From contig JANXQZ010000540.1 of the NCBI GenBank assembly GCA_025353235.1, positions 1 to 15,189 on the forward strand: 15,189 bases of DNA. Direction: 5' to 3'. Shown here in pieces: positions 8,481 through 15,189 of this stretch; the first letter of the stretch is position 1, and each line of letters begins with the position of its first letter. Origin of the DNA: Bryobacterales bacterium. GTDB lineage: Bacteria; Acidobacteriota; Terriglobia; Bryobacterales; Bryobacteraceae. The position numbers and the translations under genes are program-made. The notes below the pieces were generated by a model. That model saw only the letters and a program-made list of their open reading frames with translations, did no database searches and had not been told where the DNA came from.

Positions 8481-10511
8481 TTACTTTCCTTGCTGGGCTA
8501 ATCGAACTTTCGCGTTATCGAGCTTCTTCCGCACCTTAGCGACTTCCACGGGATCCAGTTCACTAGGGGATCCGCTCTGATAAGCCTTCAACGAATTCTG
8601 CCATTGGCCGACTGCTTCCCGGATCTTGCCTTCCTGGAAGTAAACATCCCCCAGATGGTCATGCACCGTTGGATCCTTGGCCATCATTTCCAACGCCCTC
8701 AACAGACTCTTCTCGGCGTCAGGCAGTCTATTCAGCCGGAAATAAACCCATCCCAAACTATCCAGATAGGCCCCGTTGTTAGGCTCCCGGTCCACCGCCT
8801 TCCGGATAAATTTCTCCGCCTCGTCCAGCCGCACGTTGCGATCCGCCAGCATGTAGCCGAGGTAGTTCAAAGCGGAAGTATTCTCCGGATTGGCGTCCAG
8901 AACCTTCCGGAACTCCGCGTCCGCGCCATCATAGTTCTTCATGCGCTCATACATCGCGCCGCGCATAAAAAAGACCGTCTCTTTTTCCTCTTTGGCGGAT
9001 GAAAGCTTCTCAGCGGAATCGAGCGCCTTAGTCATTTCAGGAAAGTTCTTGGCCTTCTCGTAGATCTGGGCCAGAGCAAGGTACGTCTCGCGATCATCCT
9101 TGCCGTTCATCAGCTTGCGCGTTTCGGCAATGGCCTGATCGGTCTTACCCATGTCGGCAAGCAGCGAAGCTCGAACGCTCAACACCACCCGATCCTTGGG
9201 ATACTTCTTCACTGCAGCTTCCGCTTCCTGTTCCGCCTTGGCATATTCGTGCCCGGCACGATACGTGTCGATCACCTGTGCGACTGACTTCGAAGCTGAT
9301 TCGGGGTCCACTTCCCCGATCTGTCGAAAAGTCTCGGCTGCTGGGTCAAACTGCTCATTAGTCCGGTACAGGAAGCCTAGACGCTCCAGCAGAAGCACGC
9401 GGTTCGCGCGTTCCGACGGATTGTAGCTTTTGCGAACGGACGAACTTAGAATCTCTTTCATCGCAGAAATGGCAGCCGGGAGCCGCCCTTCCGCCTCCAA
9501 CAGGTTCACATCGTTATACTGCACTTCCAGATTCGACGGATCCATCTCCTTGGCTTTTTCAGCAGCCGCACGAGCCTGGGCAAAGTCGCGCTTTTGTCGA
9601 TACACCTGTGAAATGCGCAATTGAGACTGCACGTCCTTGGCATCTTCCGACACCAGTTCTTGATAGATTTTGAGGGCTTCGTCCAACTGGTCGGCTAAGA
9701 GCAAATTCTGCGCGAGAGCTCGTTGAATCTCGACGTTCCCTGGCGACTGGTCAAGCGCCTTCTTCAGCGTTTCAGCGGCGAGCGCAAACTCTTTCATCTG
9801 CTCATAGGCGCTCGCAAGCGTTGTCAAACTACGAGGATTGGGATTCTTCTCAGCGGCCTTGCGCAATAATTCGGTTGCGCCTTGCGTGTTGCCCAGGTCC
9901 GAGTAGACCATCGCGAGTCCGGTCATCGCATCTTCGTTACTCGGATCGAGTTCCAGCGCCTTCTTATACGCCTTTTCTGCTTCGATCGAGTTCTGGGAGA
10001 TTTTTTGCAGGCGCCCCAGCATCAACCAGCTGTCGGTATCCGAAGGCTCCTTTTCGGAGATTTTCAGATACTGCTCGATGGCCTTTTTCACCATCGACTC
10101 GTCGATTTTATTCTGCTGCGCGTCGCCAATCAGCCGCGTGTAGATGCGGGCGAGAACGCGACGCGAGTTCAGATCCTCTGGATTCTGCTTAAGCGCGTCT
10201 TCTGCCTCGGAAACAGCTTCCCGCAAACGACCGGACTGAATGTAGAGATCGGAAAGCTCTTCGCTAATGAACGTCGCGCTGGGATCCGCTTTCAGCGCTT
10301 GCTTGTAGCTGTCCACTGCCTTCGCAAACAGATCGCCTCGGTTTCCGTATGATCCAGCCAATTCAGCGTACATGTGGCCAACCGCATAAAAGTAATACGC
10401 ATTTGCCTTGGCGGTTTCAGGAACGGCTACGGGGGGGACGCTCTGGGCCGAAGCCAAGGTCAGGGTAAGCAGTAAAGACGAAAGGCCAGCAAGAATGTAT
10501 GATCGGACCAT
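8481..10511 (-). CDS. Secreted TPR-repeat protein
   Basis: From the ATG at 10511 the protein is 676 residues. It starts with a clear Sec signal peptide (about residues 1-23, M-V-R-S-Y-I-L-A-G then a Leu-rich core ending A-S-A-Q). Nearly all of the rest is tetratricopeptide repeats, more than a dozen 34-residue units with the W/Y-x-x-L-G ... A-x-x-x-Y/F-x-x-A-L-x-x-x-P pattern. Good examples are the units ending A-L-E-L-D-P-S-N, V-L-D-A-N-P-E-N and A-V-D-R-E-P-N-N. The C-terminus is Lys-rich. A longer in-frame TTG start at 10574 is rejected because it would precede the signal peptide and cover a -10-like TATAAT. It is probably a periplasmic or outer-membrane scaffold; Acidobacteriota carry many such proteins and the partner cannot be read from the sequence. 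Its 3' end touches the pseudogene scar. Confidence 0.9.
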   Translation of the reverse strand: MVRSYILAGLSSLLLTLTLASAQSVPPVAVPETAKANAYYFYAVGHMYAELAGSYGNRGDLFAKAVDSYKQALKADPSATFISEELSDLYIQSGRLREAVSEAEDALKQNPEDLNSRRVLARIYTRLIGDAQQNKIDESMVKKAIEQYLKISEKEPSDTDSWLMLGRLQKISQNSIEAEKAYKKALELDPSNEDAMTGLAMVYSDLGNTQGATELLRKAAEKNPNPRSLTTLASAYEQMKEFALAAETLKKALDQSPGNVEIQRALAQNLLLADQLDEALKIYQELVSEDAKDVQSQLRISQVYRQKRDFAQARAAAEKAKEMDPSNLEVQYNDVNLLEAEGRLPAAISAMKEILSSSVRKSYNPSERANRVLLLERLGFLYRTNEQFDPAAETFRQIGEVDPESASKSVAQVIDTYRAGHEYAKAEQEAEAAVKKYPKDRVVLSVRASLLADMGKTDQAIAETRKLMNGKDDRETYLALAQIYEKAKNFPEMTKALDSAEKLSSAKEEKETVFFMRGAMYERMKNYDGADAEFRKVLDANPENTSALNYLGYMLADRNVRLDEAEKFIRKAVDREPNNGAYLDSLGWVYFRLNRLPDAEKSLLRALEMMAKDPTVHDHLGDVYFQEGKIREAVGQWQNSLKAYQSGSPSELDPVEVAKVRKKLDNAKVRLAQQGK

Positions 10512-10573
10512 CAACAATGGCTCTCTTTCCCTTGGGGGTAAACCGGACGGCGAGTAGAATCCCGCTCCTCTCA

Positions 10574-10579
10574 ATTATA
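10574..10579 (-). promoter_or_regulatory. Candidate -10 (TATAAT) for the TPR gene
   Basis: On the - strand this is a perfect TATAAT in the divergent intergenic region, which would give a leader of about 55 bases before ATG 10511. The -35 region at normal spacing does not resemble TTGACA, so the call is weak. Confidence 0.35.
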
Positions 10580-10683
10580 ACCCTGAAGGTTTGGATTTGA
10601 TTCTCTTCTCCCGTCGATACCTTTATCGGTCAGAACTCGTATTAAATTTAGGTAAATAGTCTCGCTCAAGAATCGATATGTAA

Positions 10684-10689
10684 AAGGAG
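10684..10689 (+). promoter_or_regulatory. Shine-Dalgarno of the TonB receptor gene
   Basis: AAGGAG sits 4 bases before ATG 10694, slightly close but the only good candidate. It fixes the start directly before the signal peptide. Confidence 0.6.
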
Positions 10690-10693
10690 CTTC

Positions 10694-13600
10694 ATGTCTT
10701 TTAGAAACCATTCCGTTCCGGTGCTCGCACTCGTGTTTGCGCTCTCGCTGCCGCTCGCAGCTCAAAATGCTGCCATCGTCGGCACCGTGAAGGACGCCCA
10801 GGAGGGTATGATCGCCAACGCGACGGTCATTCTCAGCAACGTCGCAACCGCAATTGCACAAACCACCAAGACCGACGCCGCCGGGAACTTCGAATTCCCG
10901 GTGGTTAAGCCCGGCCAGTATACCCTCTCAGCCGAACAGCCCGGCTTCAAGAAGTTCGTGCAGAATCGGATCACGCTAGCCGTAGATGAACGCGCCCGCG
11001 TCGATGCCGTAATGCAGGTGGGCGAAGCCAGCACAGCGGTCACGGTGGATGCGGCTGCAGTCGGCGTCCAGACCGAGTCATCTAGCCTGGGCGAGGTGGT
11101 CACGAATAAAAAGATTACGGAAATTCCGCTGAATGGCCGGTTTTTCCTGGACTTAGCGCTGCTCACCACCGGCACTGTTGCGCCTAGCACCAATAATCGG
11201 ACCTTTCTGGCCGTCCCGAGCGGCATCGGCAGCTCGGGCATCAACGCGTCCGGCACCCGCGAGGACGCGACCAACTACTTGTTCGACGGCATCAACCTGA
11301 GCGACATGGTGCAGAACCAGATCACGTTTCAGCCGAACCTCGACATGATTCAGGAATTCAAGGTGCAAACAAACGCGTTTACCGCAGAGTACGGCCGCAA
11401 CGCGGGCATTATTATTAACGCGGTTTCTCTCTCCGGCACCAACGCTTTCCATGGCACTGCGTTCGAGTTCGTGCGCAACGACAAGTTCGACGCGAAGAAC
11501 TATTTCGATCCGGCCGGGCCGATTTTCCCGTTCAAAAGGAATATCTACGGGTATAGCCTGGGAGGGCCCGTCCGGCGCAACCATACTTTCTTCTTCACCA
11601 GTTACGAAGGGCGGGAAGGACGCGAAGTGGCGTCGATCAAGGCTCAGGTGCCTACCGCCGCGCAGCGCGGCTCGGCTGCTAGCCCTATCATTCAGAAGCT
11701 GCTCGCGGCGGTGCCCCAGGCTAACGACGCTACTGGAACGTTTTTCGTCGGCTCGGCGCCACGCAAGCGCGAACTGAACCAATTCACCGGGCGCATCGAT
11801 CACAATTTTTCCGACCGGGACTCGATCTTCGGGACGTTCATTTCCAACCGCGACAGCCGCACCGAACCGACGCTCCAAGGGAACAACCTGCCTGGCTTTG
11901 GCGATACCCGTCCCGCCAAGCGAGAACTGCTTGCGCTGGGTTACACACACGTATTCGCTCCAACGTTGACAAACGAGTTTCGCGCGGGGCTGAACCGCGT
12001 GCGCATCGATTTTCTACCAGCATTCGACGGCAAGCCAGCGGACTTCGGCATCAGTTCGCCATCGGGCGTGTTTCCCGAATTTATAGTATCGGGCGGGATG
12101 GCCTTCGGCGGCATCGCCGGTTTCCCCCAGGGACGCGGAGATACAACTTTCCAGTACAGCGATACGGCTGCCTGGACCCGCGGACGGCACACTTTCAAGT
12201 TTGGAACCGAGTTCCGGCGCGTTCGGAACAACAATTTCAATAACGGGACTGGCGGAGCAATCAACTTTCCCAACCTCGCGGCTTTCCTCGCCGGCGCACC
12301 CACCTCCGCAACCGAGACCGCCCTCCCCGCTTCCCCCGCCATTCGGGCCAACGCGCTCGACATCTTCGCCCAGGACGACTTTAAGGTCAACTCGCGCCTC
12401 ACGTTGAACGTGGGAGTTCGATGGGAGTACAACGGCGTGCCCAATGAGATCCACAATCGGCTGTCGGTTTACGATTTTGCCCAGAACAAGCTGGTCCAGG
12501 TGGGCCATGGCGTAGATCGTCCTTACCATCAGCAGTTCACCAACTTCGGCCCGCGCGTTGGCATGGTGTTCGATCCGTTCGGGCGCGGCAAGACTGTGCT
12601 TCGAGCGGGTGCGGGAATCTACTACGACCAGCCCGTCACGAACGTAGTCACCGGACTGGGCTCCAATCCCCCTTTCTCCACGTCAGTCAACAACACGAGC
12701 AACGTGAGCCTGGCTGCGCCGTTCAATCTGCCTCCCGGCACGGGAAGCGCGATCGCCGCAGTGGACCCGAACTTCCGCAGCGGCATCCTGTACTCCTACA
12801 ATGCGAACATTCAGCACGAAGCGTTTGCCACCGTGTTCCAGGTGAGCTACGTTGGCAGCCAAGGCCGCCACCTCAGGCTCACGGGCGATTATAACCAAGG
12901 CATCAACGGCGTGCGACCCATTCCGAATTTTACGAGCATCGCGGTTCAAGAAGCGGTGTCCAACTCTAACTACAACGGGCTGTGGCTCTCCGCGAACAAA
13001 CGGCTGGCGAAGGGCCTGACGTTCTCGACGTCGTTTACGTTCTCGAAGTCGATTGACGATAACTCGGTGGGCAGCAGCAATCCGCAAATTCAGAATTTCA
13101 ACAACATCGCGGCGGAGCGGGCGCTTTCCGATTTCGATGCGCGCCGTCGCTTTGTTCTGAGCGGAGTCTATCTGCTTCCGTTCACGGGAAGCGGCGCATT
13201 CAGCAAACGGTTATTGGAAGGTTGGAGCTTTTCGCCTATCGTCAATTTGCAGTCGGGCAATCCGTTCAGTCCCATCGTGGCGCTGACGCGCACGCTTGCT
13301 CCCGGAACTGTGGCGCTACCCGGCACGCTCTATAACAGCGGCAGCCTGGAGGGGTTCGATCGGCCGGATTACGTGATTGGCCAACGGCTGACACTCCCGA
13401 ATCCGTCTCCGACGCAGTGGCTGAATCCAGCGGCATTCGTTCGGCATAACCTGGGTTTTGGCAACGCGGGGCGAAACATTCTAACGGGACCTGGATTGCA
13501 GGATGTAGACGTCGCGCTCTCGAAGTTCACGGCCATTTCGGAAAGGATCGGAGTGCAGTTCCGTGCGGAGGCGTTTAACGTGCTGAACCATCCAAATTTC

Positions 13601-13720
13601 GGACAGCCGGTGAATGCGATCACGGCCGCTACTTACGGACAAATCACCGCGACCCGCGCAACGCGAGGGGATTTGGGGAGTTCGCGTCAGTTGCAATTGG
13701 GCATTAAGTTGATTTTCTAA
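10694..13720 (+). CDS. Oar-like TonB-dependent outer-membrane receptor with carboxypeptidase-regulatory-like domain
   Basis: The protein has 1008 residues. Residues 1-24 are a Sec signal peptide ending L-A-A-Q. Residues 25 to about 112 form a carboxypeptidase-regulatory-like beta-sandwich, with G-T-V-K-D, T-D-A-A-G-N-F-E-F and P-G-Q-Y-T-L-S-A. A plug domain follows (I-T-E-I-P-L-N-G-R at 141-149, then G-I-N-A-S-G-T-R-E-D-A and the L-F-D-G-I-N-L element). The remainder is a large beta-barrel with alternating aromatic strands and Oar-type segments (R-N-D-x-F-D-A-x-N-Y-F-D, the Y-S-L-G-G-P barrel entry). It ends K-L-I-F; a terminal Phe is typical for BAM-inserted barrels. Such receptors import or bind large substrates, commonly oligosaccharides, with TonB energy. 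No TonB box is evident. The dehydratase gene starts 15 bases downstream, suggesting one operon and a sugar-acid-related ligand (inference). Confidence 0.93.
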   Translation: MSFRNHSVPVLALVFALSLPLAAQNAAIVGTVKDAQEGMIANATVILSNVATAIAQTTKTDAAGNFEFPVVKPGQYTLSAEQPGFKKFVQNRITLAVDERARVDAVMQVGEASTAVTVDAAAVGVQTESSSLGEVVTNKKITEIPLNGRFFLDLALLTTGTVAPSTNNRTFLAVPSGIGSSGINASGTREDATNYLFDGINLSDMVQNQITFQPNLDMIQEFKVQTNAFTAEYGRNAGIIINAVSLSGTNAFHGTAFEFVRNDKFDAKNYFDPAGPIFPFKRNIYGYSLGGPVRRNHTFFFTSYEGREGREVASIKAQVPTAAQRGSAASPIIQKLLAAVPQANDATGTFFVGSAPRKRELNQFTGRIDHNFSDRDSIFGTFISNRDSRTEPTLQGNNLPGFGDTRPAKRELLALGYTHVFAPTLTNEFRAGLNRVRIDFLPAFDGKPADFGISSPSGVFPEFIVSGGMAFGGIAGFPQGRGDTTFQYSDTAAWTRGRHTFKFGTEFRRVRNNNFNNGTGGAINFPNLAAFLAGAPTSATETALPASPAIRANALDIFAQDDFKVNSRLTLNVGVRWEYNGVPNEIHNRLSVYDFAQNKLVQVGHGVDRPYHQQFTNFGPRVGMVFDPFGRGKTVLRAGAGIYYDQPVTNVVTGLGSNPPFSTSVNNTSNVSLAAPFNLPPGTGSAIAAVDPNFRSGILYSYNANIQHEAFATVFQVSYVGSQGRHLRLTGDYNQGINGVRPIPNFTSIAVQEAVSNSNYNGLWLSANKRLAKGLTFSTSFTFSKSIDDNSVGSSNPQIQNFNNIAAERALSDFDARRRFVLSGVYLLPFTGSGAFSKRLLEGWSFSPIVNLQSGNPFSPIVALTRTLAPGTVALPGTLYNSGSLEGFDRPDYVIGQRLTLPNPSPTQWLNPAAFVRHNLGFGNAGRNILTGPGLQDVDVALSKFTAISERIGVQFRAEAFNVLNHPNFGQPVNAITAATYGQITATRATRGDLGSSRQLQLGIKLIF

Positions 13721-13735
13721 GAGTTGTAGTTCTGC

Positions 13736-14932
13736 ATGCCTAATTCAAACCTTCGCATTGAACGCATTGAAACCGTCCAGGTCCCTCCGCGCTGGGGCCT
13801 CCTCCGCATACAGACCGCTGGAGGACCGGAAGGTTTCGGCGAATACACGGTTGAGGGCCAACTGGACGGCACCGAGGCCTTAGTGCGCGAACTTTCTCGC
13901 TACTTCATCGGCAAAGACGCGAGCGACGCCAAGCGACTCGTGCGCGGCGCATTCGATCAATCCTTCTATCATGGCGGACCCCACTTCATGAGCGCGCTTG
14001 GGGGGATCGAGATTGGCTTATGGGACATCTTGGGCAAGGCTGCGGGACAGCCGATCCACCAACTGCTCGGCGGCAAGATTCGAGACAAAGTAAAGGTGTA
14101 TCGCTGGGCTGGAGGCAACAACAACGCTCCGGGCGCGGCCGCCGAAGAAGCAGCGCGAGTGGTGTCCGAAGGAGCAAGAGCGCTCAAGATGAACGCTTGC
14201 CCGCCCATGGCGGCGATCGACACATATGGCGGCGTGCGCGCTGCCGTCGACCGCGCCCGCGCTGTCCGCAATGCTGTTGGGCCTGAAGTTGAGATCGCCT
14301 TCGATTTTCACGGACGCTGCAACGTGCCCATGGCCCGAAGGCTCGTGCGGGAACTCGAGTTTGCCAGCCCGTTGTTCTATGAGGAGCCTGTCCGGCCCGA
14401 GTACAATCGGTGGCTTCCCGAGATCGCTCGCCTCACGCATGTACCCATCGCTACAGGCGAACGCATGTTCACGCTTCCCGAGTTTTCCGACGTCGTTGCC
14501 AGTCAGGGCGCGCACATTCTGCAGCCAGACTTGGTCCACGTTGGCGGGATCTCCAACGCAGTCGAAGTTGCCGCGCTCGCTGAAGCGAATGGCATCGCGA
14601 TCGCGCCGCATTGCCCCCTGTCGCCGATCGCGTTCATGGCTTGCCTTCAGGTGGTGGTGCAATCTCGCGCGGGCTGGATTCTGGAATGGTCGAAGGGCAT
14701 TCACTACAACACAAGCGGGGCGACGGGAGATGTGGATCCCTGGCTTCGGTATGTGGAGGAGAGCGACTGGCCCAGGTTCGAGGTAGATGCGAGCGGACAC
14801 CTGCCAGTTCCCGATTTGCCGGGACTCGGTGTGCGCATCAATTGGAACGAAGTGGAAAAGGCGGCGAAAGTGGGTTCTGTGTGGCGGGACGAGTCAATGT
14901 TCTTGCCCGATGGAACCCAGGCGAACTGGTAA
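13736..14932 (+). CDS. dgoD: D-galactonate dehydratase-like enolase-superfamily enzyme
   Basis: The protein has 398 residues (E. coli DgoD 382) in the mandelate racemase/muconate-lactonizing fold. The metal ligands fall at Asp190 (F-D-F-H-G-R), Glu216 (Y-E-E-P) and Glu242 (T-G-E-R). The catalytic histidines are His192 in D-F-H and His292 in A-P-H-C-P-L. All five sit exactly seven residues after the DgoD positions I recall (Asp183, His185, Glu209, Glu235, His285). A K-M-N motif is present on the second barrel strand. DgoD dehydrates D-galactonate to 2-keto-3-deoxygalactonate in the cytoplasm (De Ley-Doudoroff route). Related acid-sugar dehydratases are close, so the substrate is likely but not proven. 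No signal peptide is seen. ATG 13736 has only a weak ribosome site, which fits coupling to the receptor gene 15 bases upstream. No kinase or aldolase of the pathway is visible. Confidence 0.88.
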   Translation: MPNSNLRIERIETVQVPPRWGLLRIQTAGGPEGFGEYTVEGQLDGTEALVRELSRYFIGKDASDAKRLVRGAFDQSFYHGGPHFMSALGGIEIGLWDILGKAAGQPIHQLLGGKIRDKVKVYRWAGGNNNAPGAAAEEAARVVSEGARALKMNACPPMAAIDTYGGVRAAVDRARAVRNAVGPEVEIAFDFHGRCNVPMARRLVRELEFASPLFYEEPVRPEYNRWLPEIARLTHVPIATGERMFTLPEFSDVVASQGAHILQPDLVHVGGISNAVEVAALAEANGIAIAPHCPLSPIAFMACLQVVVQSRAGWILEWSKGIHYNTSGATGDVDPWLRYVEESDWPRFEVDASGHLPVPDLPGLGVRINWNEVEKAAKVGSVWRDESMFLPDGTQANW

Positions 14933-14993
14933 ATCCAACTAACTGTGAGTCACGCATTTTATAAAGCTGGCCGCCAGGGTAAAGGCTTCGTCG

Positions 14994-15189
14994 TCACGTC
15001 TCCTCGTCGATCTCTTTAAGGACTCGTCCGTCCTTGGTTCTCCACTCAATGAGTCCATTCGCGCTGCCACCTTCAATCACCGCTGCGGCCGCACTAGGAC
15101 TGGAAAACTCCGCATCTCTCGTAAACTGATAGAGGTCGTTTTTCAGGACAAGGGTGTTCGTGTCGCTTTTTGGAAAGTCGTACCAGGGA
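14994..15189 (-). CDS. DUF4357-domain protein, C-terminal end (likely GIY-YIG nuclease type)
   Basis: Read on the - strand, 64 codons enter from the right window edge (phase starting at 15188) and stop at TGA 14996-14994. The segment contains F-S-S-P-S-A-A-A-A-V, then S-A-N-G-L-I-E-W-R-T-K-D-G and L-K-E-I near the end. This is the characteristic DUF4357 pattern (SPSAAA ... NG ... W ... G ... L-x-E). DUF4357 usually sits at the C-terminus of GIY-YIG nuclease-family or restriction-related proteins of about 300 residues. The N-terminal part is outside the window, so nuclease activity cannot be confirmed. It converges on the dehydratase gene across a 61-base gap with no obvious terminator. Confidence 0.72.
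   Translation of the reverse strand, partial: PWYDFPKSDTNTLVLKNDLYQFTRDAEFSSPSAAAAVIEGGSANGLIEWRTKDGRVLKEIDEET

Larger units (their letters stand above)
8048..8539 (+). pseudogene. Chimeric remnant: group II reverse transcriptase N-terminus fused to TOTE-type primase fragment
   Basis: The open frame of 163 codons begins only at a TTG, and its first 45 or so codons are basic and unrecognised. Residues about 54-88 read like the N-terminus of group II intron reverse transcriptase/maturases (N-L-M-E-Q, then A-L-A-A-V-K-R-N-A-G-A-P-G-V-D-G-M). Residues about 90-134 abruptly match a different family: A-R-K-L-G-C-L-I-L-T-R-T, then S-Y-D-R-F-F-P-N-Q-D-T-M-P-K-G-G and G-N-L-I-A-L. I recall this as a conserved part of the archaeo-eukaryotic primase domain of TOTE conflict-system proteins. 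Neither piece could be active: the reverse transcriptase lacks its palm and YADD motif, and the primase lacks its catalytic acidic residues. The last 20 or so codons run antisense into the TPR gene. It is best read as an internal-deletion scar that happened to stay in frame. Confidence 0.75.

Noticed and set aside
10512..10574. Longer TPR protein start at TTG 10574
   Set aside because: It would put 21 unlikely residues before a clear signal peptide and would start inside the TATAAT candidate.
14018..14800. 260-codon open frame on the - strand
   Set aside because: It is a shadow of the dehydratase gene, which keeps all catalytic residues on the + strand.
14933..14993. Terminator between the convergent dehydratase and DUF4357 genes
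   Set aside because: Only a 4-bp CTGG/CCAG stem is visible and no T-run follows it on either strand.

Overview
The window looks like a chromosomal segment from a soil-type member of the Acidobacteriota, possibly near Solibacter/Bryobacter. This is an inference. It rests on the roughly 1000-residue Oar-like TonB-dependent receptor with an N-terminal carboxypeptidase-regulatory-like domain, the large secreted TPR protein, the tandem dienelactone-hydrolase-like protein, and the moderately GC-rich, densely packed coding. No rRNA, tRNA or CRISPR array was found, and there is no intact mobile element.

Layout, left to right. Positions 1-4648 are all on the + strand: the C-terminal end of a MoxR-type AAA+ ATPase (cut by the window edge), a small membrane-anchored YHS/TRASH-like metal-binding protein, a YbjT-like SDR + DUF2867 protein that probably starts at a TTG two bases after the YHS stop, and a Tat-exported double alpha/beta-hydrolase. 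A secreted GH3 beta-glucosidase-type enzyme (4715-6490) follows. It converges on a - strand pair: an ArsA/Get3-type ATPase with a C-terminal HSP20-like domain (6733-7920) and a 76-residue protein with a CxC motif (6501-6731), whose strong Shine-Dalgarno lies inside the last codons of the ATPase gene.

Positions 7921-8480 hold no intact gene. They contain a decayed mobile or conflict-element scar. A short N-terminal piece of a group II intron reverse transcriptase/maturase is fused in frame to a piece of what I recognise as the archaeo-eukaryotic primase domain of TOTE-type conflict systems. The structured-looking DNA upstream may be leftover group II ribozyme. The scar abuts the 3' end of a - strand secreted TPR protein (8481-10511).

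A 182-bp divergent intergenic region then leads to the + strand Oar-like TonB receptor (10694-13720). Fifteen bases later comes a D-galactonate dehydratase-like enolase-superfamily enzyme (13736-14932) that keeps all DgoD metal and catalytic positions. The window ends with the C-terminal 64 codons of a - strand DUF4357-domain protein, probably a GIY-YIG nuclease-type protein, cut by the right edge.

Taken together, the receptor, the dehydratase, the GH3 enzyme and the exported hydrolase suggest use of plant- or microbe-derived carbohydrate, perhaps galactose-containing. The most unusual items are the reverse transcriptase-primase chimeric scar and the cysteine-free ArsA-like ATPase coupled to a CxC microprotein.
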